From contig CM082591.2 of NCBI GenBank assembly GCA_040954595.2, forward strand, positions 1,860,001 to 1,924,000: a DNA stretch of 64,000 nucleotides. The letters are read 5' to 3'. Positions within the stretch are counted from its first letter, which is position 1, and every line of letters begins with the position of its first letter. The DNA comes from Balanoglossus misakiensis. Lineage: Eukaryota > Hemichordata. The notes below the pieces were generated by a model. It was not told the origin of the DNA and ran no database searches. It saw only the letters and a list, made by a program, of their open reading frames with translations. The position numbers and the translations under genes are program-made. Below, in pieces: positions 37,979 to 50,734 of this stretch.

Positions 37979-39780
37979 ATCAATCGCCTCCCCACCTTCC
38001 CTGAACGATATCGACCACTGTAAATTTAATTTCACATAGTTCCAATCGTCAACGTGAACGTAGTTAGTGTAAGAGCCCCTCCTTATGTGCACGCACTTAC
38101 AGGGGAAGCCAATAAGTACTGCGTTGACTGGGCCGTCTTCTTGCAGGCGTTTAATATGCAAGACCAGTGACCACCCATCCATTCTCGGGGAGTCAGAGAA
38201 AACGAGCGCGACAGCAGCTAACAAAGTAGTTACATCACGCGAAACAACCCGCTGTATGAAAGCGATCCGATCAAAGCAATTCCACTGTATTGTCTGTTTG
38301 TGTGTATACGACTGAAGTTCCGCGATCACAGAGTAAACGGGGAACAACCCAGCAGACAATTTGTATTAATGCGCAGTCAAGACACGCACCATTGATTATG
38401 ACCAAACCGAGGCCGTGACGTATATAGGCCTACGACGCACCGCCGCGATTTCGGCGAAAAACCGTCAACGCGTCGGTACTTTCCAAAAGCAACAGGCACC
38501 CCGAATGCCAAACGACAACTTTCTCGTTGCTTCTCACAAACAAACACACAAACAAAAACAACTTTCGCCATATCATCCTTCAGCCCACTCCATTTGCCTT
38601 GATTTGAGCCACGTGTCTCCAAAAAACGGCTGCTTTGGTGTCGCCAAGCTACGGGCGGCTGACGCGGCAACCGTTGTCAAGGAAACGGTGGCAGTGACCT
38701 TCAGACCGCTACAGCCATACTCTCTCGCCTATTGACTCAAAATCGTCAGTAGCTTTCACATAGTCACCAATTTCTATCAAAGGCAATGGTGACACACACT
38801 ATTGGAGAACGGCTTGCCTTCGCCTGAGGACAATATATGGAGTCACAAAGGTATTAAGGCAAGGCCGATTCAATAGACCTCCTTAACCTATGTCTCAATT
38901 TATTTTTTTCTTAAAAGTGAAGTCTGTACGTGATGTGTTTTCGTTTCACGTCTGTGACGTCACACCCTCGCAAGTGTAGTTTACCTACCCCGAAAACCAT
39001 GACATCATAGATAATGGTGTTGAGGTTCTCTTTCGCTTGAAGTGTGCGAACTGGTCATTGGAAAATTATTGGAACATTTGACTACTTAGCCAGAATGTGC
39101 TGGACATTACTGTGTTAGTGATTTCAGGTGAACAACTTGTCGAAGTTTACTCAAACTACGACAAAAAAAACAACAACAAAAAAACACAAATGTAAAAGAA
39201 CCGCATCGCAAAGATTGTGAAGTGTTTTGCAACCAGCTTCACTTCTATTGTCCATTTCGATGTTTGCGGACTTTTTTGTGTCCGTTTCTTGCTACAAGAT
39301 ATGTTTCAAAGACACCCACACAAATTTCTCTCGGTAGATTTATTCATATGTTATAATTATGGTTTTTTGTTCCGCCGTTGCTTTCGTCTCGCGCTGCAGT
39401 GCCTGCTTCAGCGCACGCTTTCAAGGCAAGGACTATACTCACCGCGTCGGCTTTGTCCTGGCGTCCCGGCACTACCGCGTCTGACGTCACCTTTGCCATA
39501 GCAACACCAAGAAGCTTGTGGAAACCTGTTCTTTATCAACGGCGATCCTGCAACAGATAGGACAGAATAAGATGAGGGGAACGATATGGAGTGGATTTTG
39601 TGTAATTATGGGAAAACACACGAGACGCGGTTTACCTGGAATTCGACGCGAAAGCCCTCACAGGTCAAGTTCGCGGCAAGAAACCACGTCTTTCCAGTAA
39701 GACGGTGGTAGATTTCTTGCATGAGGCAAGAAGGCGCCTAAGCGCTACCAATCCGGCCGAGGGGTGGGGTGGGTGGGAAA

Positions 39781-39888
39781 CCAACCACGTGTTGGCCAGT
39801 AGTTACATGTACACTATGAGTGTACATGGACGAACACCTTTCCATTAAAAGTCGAAGGCTTGTGCCAACAGGTGGCACAAGACGACTT
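39781..39888. repeat. Three successive inverted repeats
   Basis: First is a CCAA-C-CACGTG-TTGG near-palindrome around an E-box (about 39781-39795). Next are CATGTACACT / AGTGTACATG with a 3-nt loop (39806-39828). Last is a two-step stem, AAGTCG plus CTTGTGCCA pairing with TGGCACAAG and CGACTT around a 5-nt loop (39849-39888). No gene is recognised nearby. Confidence 0.75.
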
Positions 39889-40693
39889 GAATCAACGACC
39901 TTTGATTGGGTCAGTGGGTCGACTGTGAGAAGTCCTCCCACACAAGACCTCGCCTCACTTCAGTACACATTGTACACGCGTTAAGAAATGCACCGCAGCG
40001 TCCCACACCGGACGGACCGTAGCTTTTTATACGCACCAACACTACAAGCGCCCAATACATGTACATGTACTCGAATTGCTATGACAGCGTATATGTACAC
40101 CAAACTGTTAAATGTTAGTCAGAATTTTGTTATGAATCCCCACTACATAAAATTGCGCGTGTGATACTCTCCGGACTGTCAAACCTATTGGATTCAAGTC
40201 GTTCTTGCCCTTAAATCGTGGTGAGATGTGGGTGTCTTGCAGACTACTTTTGTTTCGTTAAACTAACCAAACAATTTGCAATATCTGTCTAAGCTCTATT
40301 ATTGATGTACAAAAAACCCCGTCTTCTGACAGCAATTAAGTCAGAGCACACCTGAGGCGGAGATTTACAAAGATGAACTCCTCCATTTAATTCTTTCCGT
40401 TCTTAACTTGTTTTCCTGACGCGAGTCCAAAACTTTGCATCGTTTACTCATTGAAAACCAAACAGAAATAAGCCAAGATGCCACCATCTTAATCTTGTTT
40501 TCACGATAGCCAACAATAGGGTTAACGTAGAATTAGACTTCTATTTTGCATTTCAAATATCGGTCAATAAAATCAACGAAGATGATTCCACTTTCTAATC
40601 CAAAATTGACCACGCTTTTAAGAGAGAAAAAAAGTTTTCCTTGCAAACTTCCGGATAGTTGACGTTGTAAGATTTTGATTTTCAGGCATGCTA

Positions 40694-40752
40694 CAATCAG
40701 TCAGTCAATCAGTCAGTCAATCAGTCAATCAATCAATCGATCAATCAATCAA
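40694..40752. repeat. CAGT/CAAT mixed tetranucleotide repeat
   Basis: Alternating CAGT and CAAT units extend for about 59 bp, with one CGAT variant. Confidence 0.95.
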
Positions 40753-42738
40753 CATGATCTGAGACGCAAAGGATGATGCCACGAGTATACAAGTCGCACT
40801 TTTAAATCCCAGGCCAAAAAGTCGCCTGGGGAGGTATGAACATTCAGCCTGCGGGCGGTGTCATTAACTCACTACCCCGTCTGCAAACGCCCATATTCAG
40901 TATGGTAAATACGCAAGCGCATTAGAAGCACTTGGAAAACCTTTACTTAAGGAGGCTTTCATAGATGATGCCTTGGCGTAATACAGTGTGAAAGCCAATG
41001 ATAATAACGGTAATATATCCTACTACGTCTCTTTATCTCAATGTCTGTCTGCAGATCTCATCACAAATCCTCTTTCTGGCCATTATACTGCTACCAACAG
41101 TTAATCTTTCACTCTGACCACTGATCGATCTATGAGGGTCTTGAAGAATTTAGAAAAACTCCAACATTATTTTGAACCCGAAGCTGTATTGCCTCAGTTG
41201 GTGTATAGATATCCGAAATGTGTTGGAAGATGTAGGTAGGACCTCGTGAGAAACGAGAGTCTCGTTTAGTCTCACGAAGGGGTTCGTGATTTGGTAAATT
41301 GCAGGAGAAAATGGTAGAACTCAAGCTCAAAATTGGAGCAAAATTGTTCGAAAAAGGGATTTAGCTTTTGAGAATAGGCTTCCAAATCGTGAAACTAACA
41401 CCCCCAAGAGTACCTTAATACATTTGTTTGTAAGAGGATTATGACTGTTAGCGGGCGATTTTTTCTTTGTAATTCTATGTAGGTTCGCCGATGCATTGAT
41501 TTAAGCGGTAATTTCTATGTCAGAGATAAATACGTTTGATTGTCTTCATTCTTAGAGCGACGTATGATATCATATGGTCAAAACGTTAGGTTTCGAAAAC
41601 ATGGTTGGTGACGTAACTCGTGATAGAACGGTATTTTTTGTAATGTTCTGTTGGATTTGCTTGTTTCTCTTCATGACGGGTACAGGTCGTTTTTTAGCAG
41701 ACATGGTATTCCCACGGCGAGATAATTATGATTTCTGTTCAAATTGTTAAAAAAGACGCCATCCCACAATGGAAAGTTATGTAGGAACAAGAAGTTTTTT
41801 GGGGGCCCGGCAAATAAGCTTTCACGGAACTACACTCTCCAAAAGGCATTATAACAATGTAACGGTTCTTTTCCTTGTATGAGACGAATTTGTGTTGTTG
41901 TTTTTCCTTTGTTTCTGACCAGTTGTCTACCACTTAACACACGGTTAGGTTGGCGCGACAATGGCGAGAAGACCCGGGGTTTGGAGAAAGCGCGCACCAG
42001 AGAGGTGGGGGATTAAAGTCTCCGACAAAACGGGTCTGCCGCCTCGGGGCATCGACTTACATCGTCCTCGTAGTTTCTTCTGACACACAGCGCGATCCAG
42101 GAATAATTCGGGAAATCTTGTTAGTTAGTTAAGTGAGGTGGAGGCAATTAGCGACGATTTTTTTAGGCAACAATAGGGACTAATATAATGAGATTGCAAG
42201 GCGGCCAAGTGGGGCCTATTTTTGTTTTCATGAATGAATTGAATGCATTTTTTTCGGGTTTTATCGTTCGCGATTAGCGTCAATCAGAGTGAGAAGGGCT
42301 TTATCGGTGTTCAATCCTGTCACAGAAGCCTATTCAAGTTCTAGTTGAGTTCTACAACGTTGTCGCTTCGGTGGAATGGATCTAACCGATGTCTTTCAAC
42401 TCGAACGAACACTGTCGCGGTAGCCAGACAATAAAAAGCAGGGAAACCTCGCGTCGCCGAAACTTTCTTCGACTCCTGCTGTTGTTAGTTTTGTATGAAG
42501 AGCAAGTGGCTTATGATCGAAGGAGACGAGCGCGTAGAGACATTCAGATAAGAGCGACAGTTATGTGAAAATTCTCTACTAAGAGTCTCTTCACAATTGT
42601 CAAAGATAATCACACTTTATGTCGTTATTGTCTAAAACAATTGAAAAACAGTCTTACTGCCTTAGCTGAAGTTGTACAAATGCCCGCGACTATTCTCATA
42701 TAACTGACATTCATTAGACTGCGCCGGCGTCTCCTGTT

Positions 42739-42813
42739 TAATTACCGTGACTGATTAAGTCTTAATTAAAAACCACCAACCTTTGTTGTTAGCCGCTTGT
42801 TTTTACTTAATTA
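42739..42813. promoter_or_regulatory. Cluster of three TAATTA homeodomain sites
   Basis: TAATTA occurs at 42739-42744, 42763-42768 and 42808-42813, and another lies at 43322-43327. The stretch is non-coding and sits midway between Dbx and the SLC6 exon. TAATTA is the core site for many homeodomains, including Dbx-like repressors. Confidence 0.35.
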
Positions 42814-45617
42814 GTTTCGATTTACCAATGAATGCTTGAAAAAAGAGGACTTGGAAAGTTGTCTAGGAGTTATGAGAAAGGGAGAGCACGCGACCGAATT
42901 ATCTGTTAATCCATGCCCTTGAGAAAAAAGGTTTTGTTTTAGTTTATGCTTCCACGGTCTCATGGCTTCCTTCAACCATACTCTTTGTGTTGACACGTGG
43001 AACATTCAGGCACATTATTTTGTTTTGCTTTGTCCTATCTTTCGCTCTTGTTGAGTATCTGTAGGCCCTCAATATCGACTAAATACATTATCACCAAAAC
43101 ATCCCACTCCATGCTATAGTTAATAACCGTCCGTTTAAAGACAAACCCAACCAAGGCAGGTATAACTCAGGCTTGGGAATCGATTTACATATTGCTCGCA
43201 ATCGCCTAATAAAAACAAAAAGACGCTTTAAGTCTCTTTAAGCACTCATGTGCAGCTTATAAGTAGACCCTAATTGTCGCATATTGTCTTGGTTCCGCTG
43301 TTAACGCCGCCCAATTTTTTTTAATTAGGCGTTAACTAATTGATTGGACATTACCGTGACCGTTTGACTCAACCATATCACCATCACCCCTAGCTGATGA
43401 TGCACCCTGAGAAATCTGTCACGGCCCAAGAAAATACAAGAGGGCGCACTGACATTTAGGATGACACAGACTTCTAAGTTTCATACAATTTGAACCATGG
43501 GGTTCACCATCGTTTGAATATCCATTATGGACATTTGGGACTTTTGAATTCAAGGTTTAGCGATTTTTAAAACAAGGCATCCAAATGAACCGACCAATTG
43601 GTTGTCAGGGACATGTGTACAGTGCTGGAAAGTTTTTTTTTATGTCTACTCTAAAGCGGAAGTGATCAGAGTTTGAAAACTTAAAAAAGTGCCTGTAAGA
43701 ATAAAAGTCAAAGCTGCAGTTTGTGCGATCAGTCACTTTGCCATGTGCCGAGTCATGGCGCGATATGCTTCGGCAATAGTTGAATAGCTTAGCTGTGACC
43801 AATGTGAATGGTATAAAAGTTAGCATACCCTTCAGATCTGCAAACACAGACGAAATCGAGAGCGAAGCGCGTGACTTCCTCCATGACTTAACTCGTGTTT
43901 TGAGAGAAAAATAAACCAACTGCAGCCGTCGGGCACGGCTGTATTCTAGGCAAAGCGGCTTTAATTAAAATATTTCAAGGGCGATCCGTGTACGGCTGGG
44001 AACCAGGGGGTGTTGGCGATTGCTTGGCGATCAATAGCGACTTTCCCCGCCGTCAATGTGGAAAGGGTAGACAAATAAAAAAACGCGGCTTGGAAAGACA
44101 GTCCATCGGTGTAATTTAGTAACCTGGTTATTGTTTTTTATAAGGGTCTTCTTTTTATTCTCACTTTCCAGAATGAAGAATGCTGCACGCTTCCTTATGA
44201 TGGCAGTGATCTGTGGTGATTCTGGCGTCTGTTCCAAGGTATCGACACAGGTCAGTCAAGTTCTCGACAATGTCCCCCCTTCCCTTCCCATGGTTGCTCA
44301 TGCCGTGACGACAAATTCTCTGTGTACAGTCCGAGCGATGTTCTATTAGTTTGTCTGTTTGTCTGATTTTGTATACCTGTTACCTGAATCTTGGGATTTG
44401 TCAAAACTGATTTACTACGCCACACAGATGATATACCGCAACTGGTAACTTAACACCAAAATCGTGTACCGCAAATTATGGAAATTCTGCGGCGAAAAGT
44501 CGTGTACAACCTGTATCGTATTACTGACCAGAACCGAACGGGTAGGATTTTGTTTCGTCGGTGGTGTGATTCGCCCCCTCCCCTACCCCCCCTCCGATAT
44601 GTCCTCATAACCTACGAAGTCAGAGCAATGTGGCGCAGCTTACTAACAGCGCCATTGGAGTGGAATTCCTCCCGGGGATAACCCCATTCTCTGCGCGGAC
44701 ACTTTTCCATTGACTACATTGAAATAGGTTTGCCTTTCTGCAGACAGCTGCGAAGCGATCCATAGTCAGGGACCACTAAGGGAAGAACCATTTGATTTCT
44801 GGTGGGGGTGGGGGATTTTTGAGAAGAAAATGTTAGCAGATGGTGCGGAGGTAAAGTTCTTCTGCAATGCCTAGAGAAAAATGGACTGGCAGTAGAAATA
44901 AAATGCTGTAACAGTAGCTGAAATGTGTTTGCTGATGTACTAGTACCCACATCCCCCCTTCCAGAAATCAAAGGGTCCTCCCCTGAACCCCAATTTGCCC
45001 ATTTTGCAATCGCCGGCAGAAAAAAACGTTAACCGGGTCAAGTGTTTATACACCGGATTAGAAGGGAGTTGTTCGCTGTTTCCTATTCACGTTTTGTTCA
45101 TGTATCCAGACCTATTTACAATCAGTCACTATTAACACAGTATAGGGTGCCGCGAATTGAAGAGTAGTAACCGGCTCTACGTCACATCTGTGATCGGGAA
45201 GTTCATTCTCACGTGGGTTAAATTACTTCCTGGAGTGGCGGCCATTTTATCTTTCAAAGGTGACGTGCAGTCACCAGGAAAAGTCGCCACTAAGTGGTGT
45301 ACTTCCCGCGGGGTCTCGCCCCCCCCCCCAGCACACTTATCTCTCGCTATTTTTTCGAGAATGGGTGACCTTTTTGTCAAGTTCATTTTGTCGGTTCTGC
45401 AATGAATACCAGCCTTACTTCAGACTGTCAGCAAAAGTTGAAAATGTAGCAAAAATCTGACAATTTCAGCAGACGAGTGATACTACGGCTACCGTCACAG
45501 TATTTGTTAGGCTGGAAAATAAAACGAGTCGTTTTTAGCTCACAACGTGAATGTAAGACAAAATCTTTTGTTCCAAGGTATCTGGTGCAATCAACACCCA
45601 TGCATGTTGCACTTTAT

Positions 45618-45710
45618 ATGCAAATGATTAGTGGACCAATCAGTATCCCTGTTACAATTTAAATGAAAAGTGGTGAGGGGACCAATCAGCATCCAGAGTG
45701 CGTATATAAA
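45618..45710 (+). promoter_or_regulatory. Octamer plus two CCAAT boxes plus TATA, promoter-like array
   Basis: In order on plus: octamer ATGCAAAT (45618-45625), GGACCAATCAG around CCAAT 45636-45640, a second GGACCAATCAG around CCAAT 45682-45686, and TATATAAA at 45703-45710. The two CCAAT units are 46 bp apart and share GGACCAATCAG followed by -ATCC. A start near 45735-45740 is predicted. This layout recalls histone-type or snRNA-type promoters, but no histone or other recognisable product follows. Confidence 0.45.
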
Positions 45711-46565
45711 GTTGCCTTTAGCAAAATATGTGGAAAACTCTAAGACTTTGATTTCAAGGCGCATAGTACCTTAATTGAAATGGGTCTCGGCAAATCTCAT
45801 CGGTAAATCTCCAGACATCGATCAGCGCCTTGAAACGACATCTCCTTCCCTTAATTTGACGATATAATTCTTGTAGCGTTGATCGTCTGTCAGAAAAACA
45901 TGGCGGTCTAGAAACTCCATCAATGTCCCCGGAGAGATCTAATAAAACAGGAAACGCAGCAACCACGGTCGATCATATATGCATTGATGTCAACGCTGGG
46001 TTTGAGTGATGAACCATGGTTTGGAATAAACCAGAACGGAGTGTGAAGAAGGAGAAATGAATGACCATGTCGAGAGATTTTGTTTTACCAAATCATACAA
46101 ATGTTTTACCAAGTTATGTTTTTGTTCGTACTTAAGTATGCATGTAATGACAGGCGGCTAGATAGGACGACGAAACAAGCATTTGTAATATGTTTTATGC
46201 CAGAAAGTAGCATTGTTGAAAATTGTACTCAACTATGTGTATTTTATCTCATCGGCGATGACGTCATGGGGCCGGGCAGCTGTGTGGCCTGACTGACAGA
46301 GCGAGTCAAACGACTTAAATCACCATGATTGATATTTGATATTCATGTAAATATTAAGCTGGTTAATATAATGGCATCGGCGTTTTAGCCTATAATACCA
46401 ATGTGCTCCAAATTATTTGCTCTATGTATTGATTGGAAGAACCATATTGCGTGGAAGACACCGAATTAATAGGGCCAGCCTTTGTCGCTGTTACAGCTCT
46501 TGTATCTCAGATTTGTCATGTCTCATGCTTTTCATGTTTTCCACCGCGTTTTCGACCAGGCGGTG

Positions 46566-46590
46566 TATGGATGGATGGATGGATGGATGG
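46566..46590. repeat. Short ATGG microsatellite
   Basis: Five or six ATGG units are followed by degenerate TTGG/CTGG copies to about 46613. They produce Met-Asp-Gly-Trp runs in the overlapping frame, which is not supported as a gene. Confidence 0.85.
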
Positions 46591-49500
46591 TTGGTTCGGT
46601 GGGTCGATGGCTGGGTGTTCTCAAGCTGGAAAGTGTTCACTTAAAATGGTTAGTAATGAACAGCCAAAAGGAAAGAGTGATTACAGTGCAAGTAATAGAA
46701 GGGTCGTCTCTCTCGAACCCGGATCTTCTCGAAATCAGTTTTAATGCTATTTTTATTGGAAATGTCAGGAACACTGGACTCGTTATTCGGATTCAAGCGT
46801 TGCTCGTTGATTATTTACAACTTGCGTTCGAGAAAGTTAAAATATTCCTCAACAATTCAAACTGGGCAGTTAGAGTGAACGATTTCTCGGTCCATGAAAA
46901 TGTTTGTGGTGACGCGCGCGCTTGTGAGTTCAGATTTTTTTGTCATTTCCGAGTGCACTGATATGACTTTCTTTTTCTGTACGTGTGAGGGCGCTATGTA
47001 CTCGCGGGCTTGGATACTGCGCTTGTTTGACAATTATCCATCCGGTATTTTAACAACTACTTCCACATTCAAAAATTTCCAAAACACTCAACGATGAATC
47101 CGCAAAGTCGTCTGTTCCATTCTGGATGAGAAGTATTGACTCAGTTATTTACTGAGTAAAAATTATTAAATCATTAAAACGTCCATTTTGACAATATTTT
47201 ACCTCAATAATTCTGACTGTTCTTAAACTCACTTACGGCTTAAATTAAAATTTAAATCGCGCCGGTATCCTTTTGTGTTCAAAGGGAACAACATCATTGC
47301 TACTCAATGTGATATCAATAAACATTTTGAAATGTCGTTAAAATCAGTCGACGATTAAAACTGCTGACTGATTTTTACGACAGTCCATTCATTACGACTG
47401 CCGCAATAATAGTTATTGATGGGCAGTCATTGAAAGTACCATATTGCGGCCGTGAATTGCCCGTATGTTTCTTACATTATGAGCGTTCACTGGAAGAAAA
47501 GACGTGCAATTTTGTTGAGAGATTGAGCGTTGTTGGTGCGGCAATTCAAATTCTATCAACGTGGCATTTCAACTGGGATTTTATAAGCTGTCAAAATAAT
47601 GGAATATACTTTTTAGAGGGGAGATTTCTGAGGTTTTGAAAAGTTGGATTTTTCTATTGGTTTTATATCGCTGTTTCTGGTATTGGTGTATCACTGTAGT
47701 GTATTTTATTTATCAGTAAAGAGTCGAACAATTAACAGTTTTAATTAATTGGGTCATGGCGCCAACTGTATTTCGTCAAAGCACGGCTCTCAGCCATCTG
47801 ATTCTGGATTTTAATTTGCATGTTAGAGTCTAACACGTGGTGCGGCAACAGTGCTGCCATGTTTTTCGTTGAGTGCAGAGCGATCGCTTCGCCGCTTCTT
47901 TCTTCGCCAGTTTCAGCGGTCCCGGCTTCATGTAAGGACGGAGCTTTGCTCACCCAGACGACCACCAAAGTCGAGGCTTGTTCACAACAAACGCTCGGAG
48001 CATACTCAACATAACAGATGATAAAGTCAGAAACCACTCGTCGTGTTTGTTCAGAGCGAAGGTGAGTTTTAAACACATTAGAAAAATACTTGCCGGCGGG
48101 GGCGGGTCATTTCTTGAAAGCTAAGTTAATATTGACCGTGTTGAACAACAGAGGGCGTGCAACTCAAAGCAACCAACAACAGAAGGCCAATTATAGAACA
48201 ATCAGACACCTAATACGCCTTGGTAAAGCCTATTCCCGCCTTCTATTTTCCTCTCATGTTTGGCTGAGGGCCAGTCGTAAAAATGGCGGGGTACCCGGAT
48301 GAAAAGGACGTGCCTCAAAGCAACACAGCATTCTCATGAATAGATGTATTCAAATTTTGCCGGTGAGAGCGTGTAACGAGAACCACGTATTTTGGATCAA
48401 CATGTTTTGGGCCAGGTGAAAACCAGAAATGAAGGACGATTACGATCACCGCAGAAACCCAGTCACGTGATATCCCCGAGTCATAAAATGGTTATGACCG
48501 AGAAAATTTGTAAACCTTTACAGTTTCTGCAATTTACATTAATCGCAGAGAAATTAAAATTCCGCCCATTTCGGTCCCGTGCTTTGTCAAATTCGCGTTG
48601 AATGAGCTGCTCGCTCGTTTTTCCTCTTATCAAACAAATTCCAATTTCTCCGACATCCGATTAATTCTGGCCGCATCAATGATATCGCGAGATCTCGCCA
48701 TAGAGATGACGCCATGATACCGGAACGTGACTTCCGCTACCATCACAACACCGATAGGAACGCTGACAATTTGTCGCAGCGGATGTTTTGAACGTTAAAA
48801 TTCCTTCTTTCCTCCGTTATCTTGAAAAATGATAGGTAGAAATTATAATCGGTCATATTTTACCGAATTCATGTCTTTGTTAAGTTATTTGTTTGTGGGA
48901 ATGGTATTGAAAGGAATTGCGATAGGCAAGGTGATAGCCATCTTTATGCAAATTATCGAAAAGTTATAAACACACAAACGTCTCATTCTTTTTTACCGAT
49001 AACGACAAACAAAGGCCGTTAAACTTGTTCATCAAATTGCGAAATGAAATATTATTGAGTAGAAACCCGCCAATTTCTGCGGGACAACAGCACGTGTTTT
49101 CATTTTTCGATTTTACAATTCAATCACCCCCCCCCCCCCACCTTTCGCGTGCAAGAGGGCGCTACCAACCAAAAATCGAGCACTTTGCCCTAATAAAACC
49201 TTTTCATGGAAATTTTTCTTATATTTTATGAGAAATAATTTATCATTTTCGACTGAAGCACAAAAGAATCTGAGATGTATGCTACAGGCATACTGTACAA
49301 ATAACTAAAACATATGCCCTCTACATTAGAAAAATTCTTCCTGGCGGCGCTCAAACCCATTGATTTGAGAAGTGCGCGTAAATTACAGACCTCATTGCAG
49401 TCGCTGTTTTGTTCTAAAATGAATAGAAACATATGTAGCATGTAGATTTAATGAGAATTTCTAATGCATCACTTGTTCATCTAAATACTACTTCACAGCA

Positions 49501-49723
49501 AAAATGGACCATCGCTCACCTAACCAGTTAATTGAGTATTTGTTTAGCGTAAATCACGTGACGCTTACAGGACCAGCTGGTGTCATAGAGGGCGCCCGAG
49601 GCTATGGTTTTATGGTGAGGTGTTGTTGGTATCTAAAACCGACAGGCTCAAGAAACGGAACGGTCCGCGCCCATCTTATAGTCACCCCAAAAACCCAAAT
49701 AGCGATGTAGCCCGGCAAATGTG

Positions 49724-50077
49724 TCAGGTCCCCAGACGTCCCCTTTTACGGCAGCACAATAGCAAACATGAAATGCGGTCTCAATTACCTTTGAAAAGCC
49801 AATAAAACCGGCACATCTATTCATGGGATAGGCGCATAGCTAAAAGGCAATTTTGTATCCCCTTTCATGAGAAGTGAATTCAGCACTTACGAAAAGAGCA
49901 TCTCTTTTCAGGTATATCTAATGAAATTGAAGATCGGGCGGCCGGAGGGACACTTTTAAAGAGAGGTATCACATTCCAAATGTCGGATAATTGGTCTTCT
50001 ATTGTAAATTGATTACCTGCTGCAGAGGTAATTGTGTGGTTTACAAACGATCTCTTGTAGGACACGATAAACATTAA
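49724..50077. repeat. Duplicated element, copy B
   Basis: This is the partner of 9121-9475, 40,602 bp away in direct orientation. The two differences from copy A in the 279-bp core are both A-to-G type changes outside the exon-like segment. The minus-strand frame stays open further left here than in copy A because the flanking sequence differs. Confidence 0.95.
49891..50019 (-). other. Exon-like segment in copy B, identical to copy A
   Basis: This is the same 129 nt as 9289-9417 with no substitutions, and with the same acceptor and GTAAGT donor. Since the flanking 75 bp on each side are also nearly identical, the identity shows recent copying or conversion rather than coding constraint by itself. 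Confidence 0.3.
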
Positions 50078-50500
50078 TTTATCCCCACAATGGGCGGTTT
50101 TTCTGCGAGGAAAACGTTTCTTGGCAGCACAAGAATGCCGGCGGAGGTGAGACTGACTTAACGTCTCTGTTCCCACTTTTCCCACTAACTTGACAATATA
50201 TTTTGTTTGCCAACCATGGTGGTCATGCACATAGATGTGCACGTGGCCGGTGAATTATAACTCGTCTGTTGGGTTTGTACTCTGACTGAACAAGTCACCA
50301 ATCGGTTGACGTGTGAGCGACCCCATTTGTGATATACGCTAACTTCGACAATCGCCACAGTGGTCATAATCAGCCACCGGAACAATAAATGCAATCTGGT
50401 TTAAAACGAAGCCAGGGTCTGATCTCTGTCGATAAATATAACAGTTGCCTCATTACCTGCAATGAAAGAGAACAAAACTGTCGATCAATTATTCCAGTAA

Positions 50501-50612
50501 TTAATATTTTCCACAATTAATCCATAGTGACATATTTTACTCAGTAACGACTTACCCAATTCATCCAAAACCAGCTGTTACGTTTTGTAATTAATGTCAC
50601 TCTCTCCATAAA
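50501..50612. repeat. Diverged downstream block of copy B
   Basis: This is the partner of 9919-10032. It keeps ACCAGCTGTTAC and CACTCTCTCCATAAA. It is followed about 120 bp later by the TAATTA cluster, which has no counterpart beside copy A. Confidence 0.75.
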
Positions 50613-50734
50613 GTCTTCACTGTTTTACACTTGTTGTTTTATTGAAATTGATGATTCTGTTTCCACAGGTGATGCTTAAACATATGTTTATGTTTTGTCC
50701 ATGTAATAATCAATACTCTTTGTTTGAGAAGAAG

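Noticed and set aside
45754-45966. 70-codon minus-strand frame of protein-like composition
   Set aside because: It lies opposite to the promoter-like array, has no recognisable family and is within chance length for this base composition.
46482-46961. 159-codon plus-strand frame
   Set aside because: It crosses the ATGG microsatellite, overlaps two other long frames and has no recognisable domain or clear splice context.
48345-48357. 13-base match CATGAATAGATGT to the duplicated element
   Set aside because: A match of this length is expected about once by chance in the window, and the flanks do not align.
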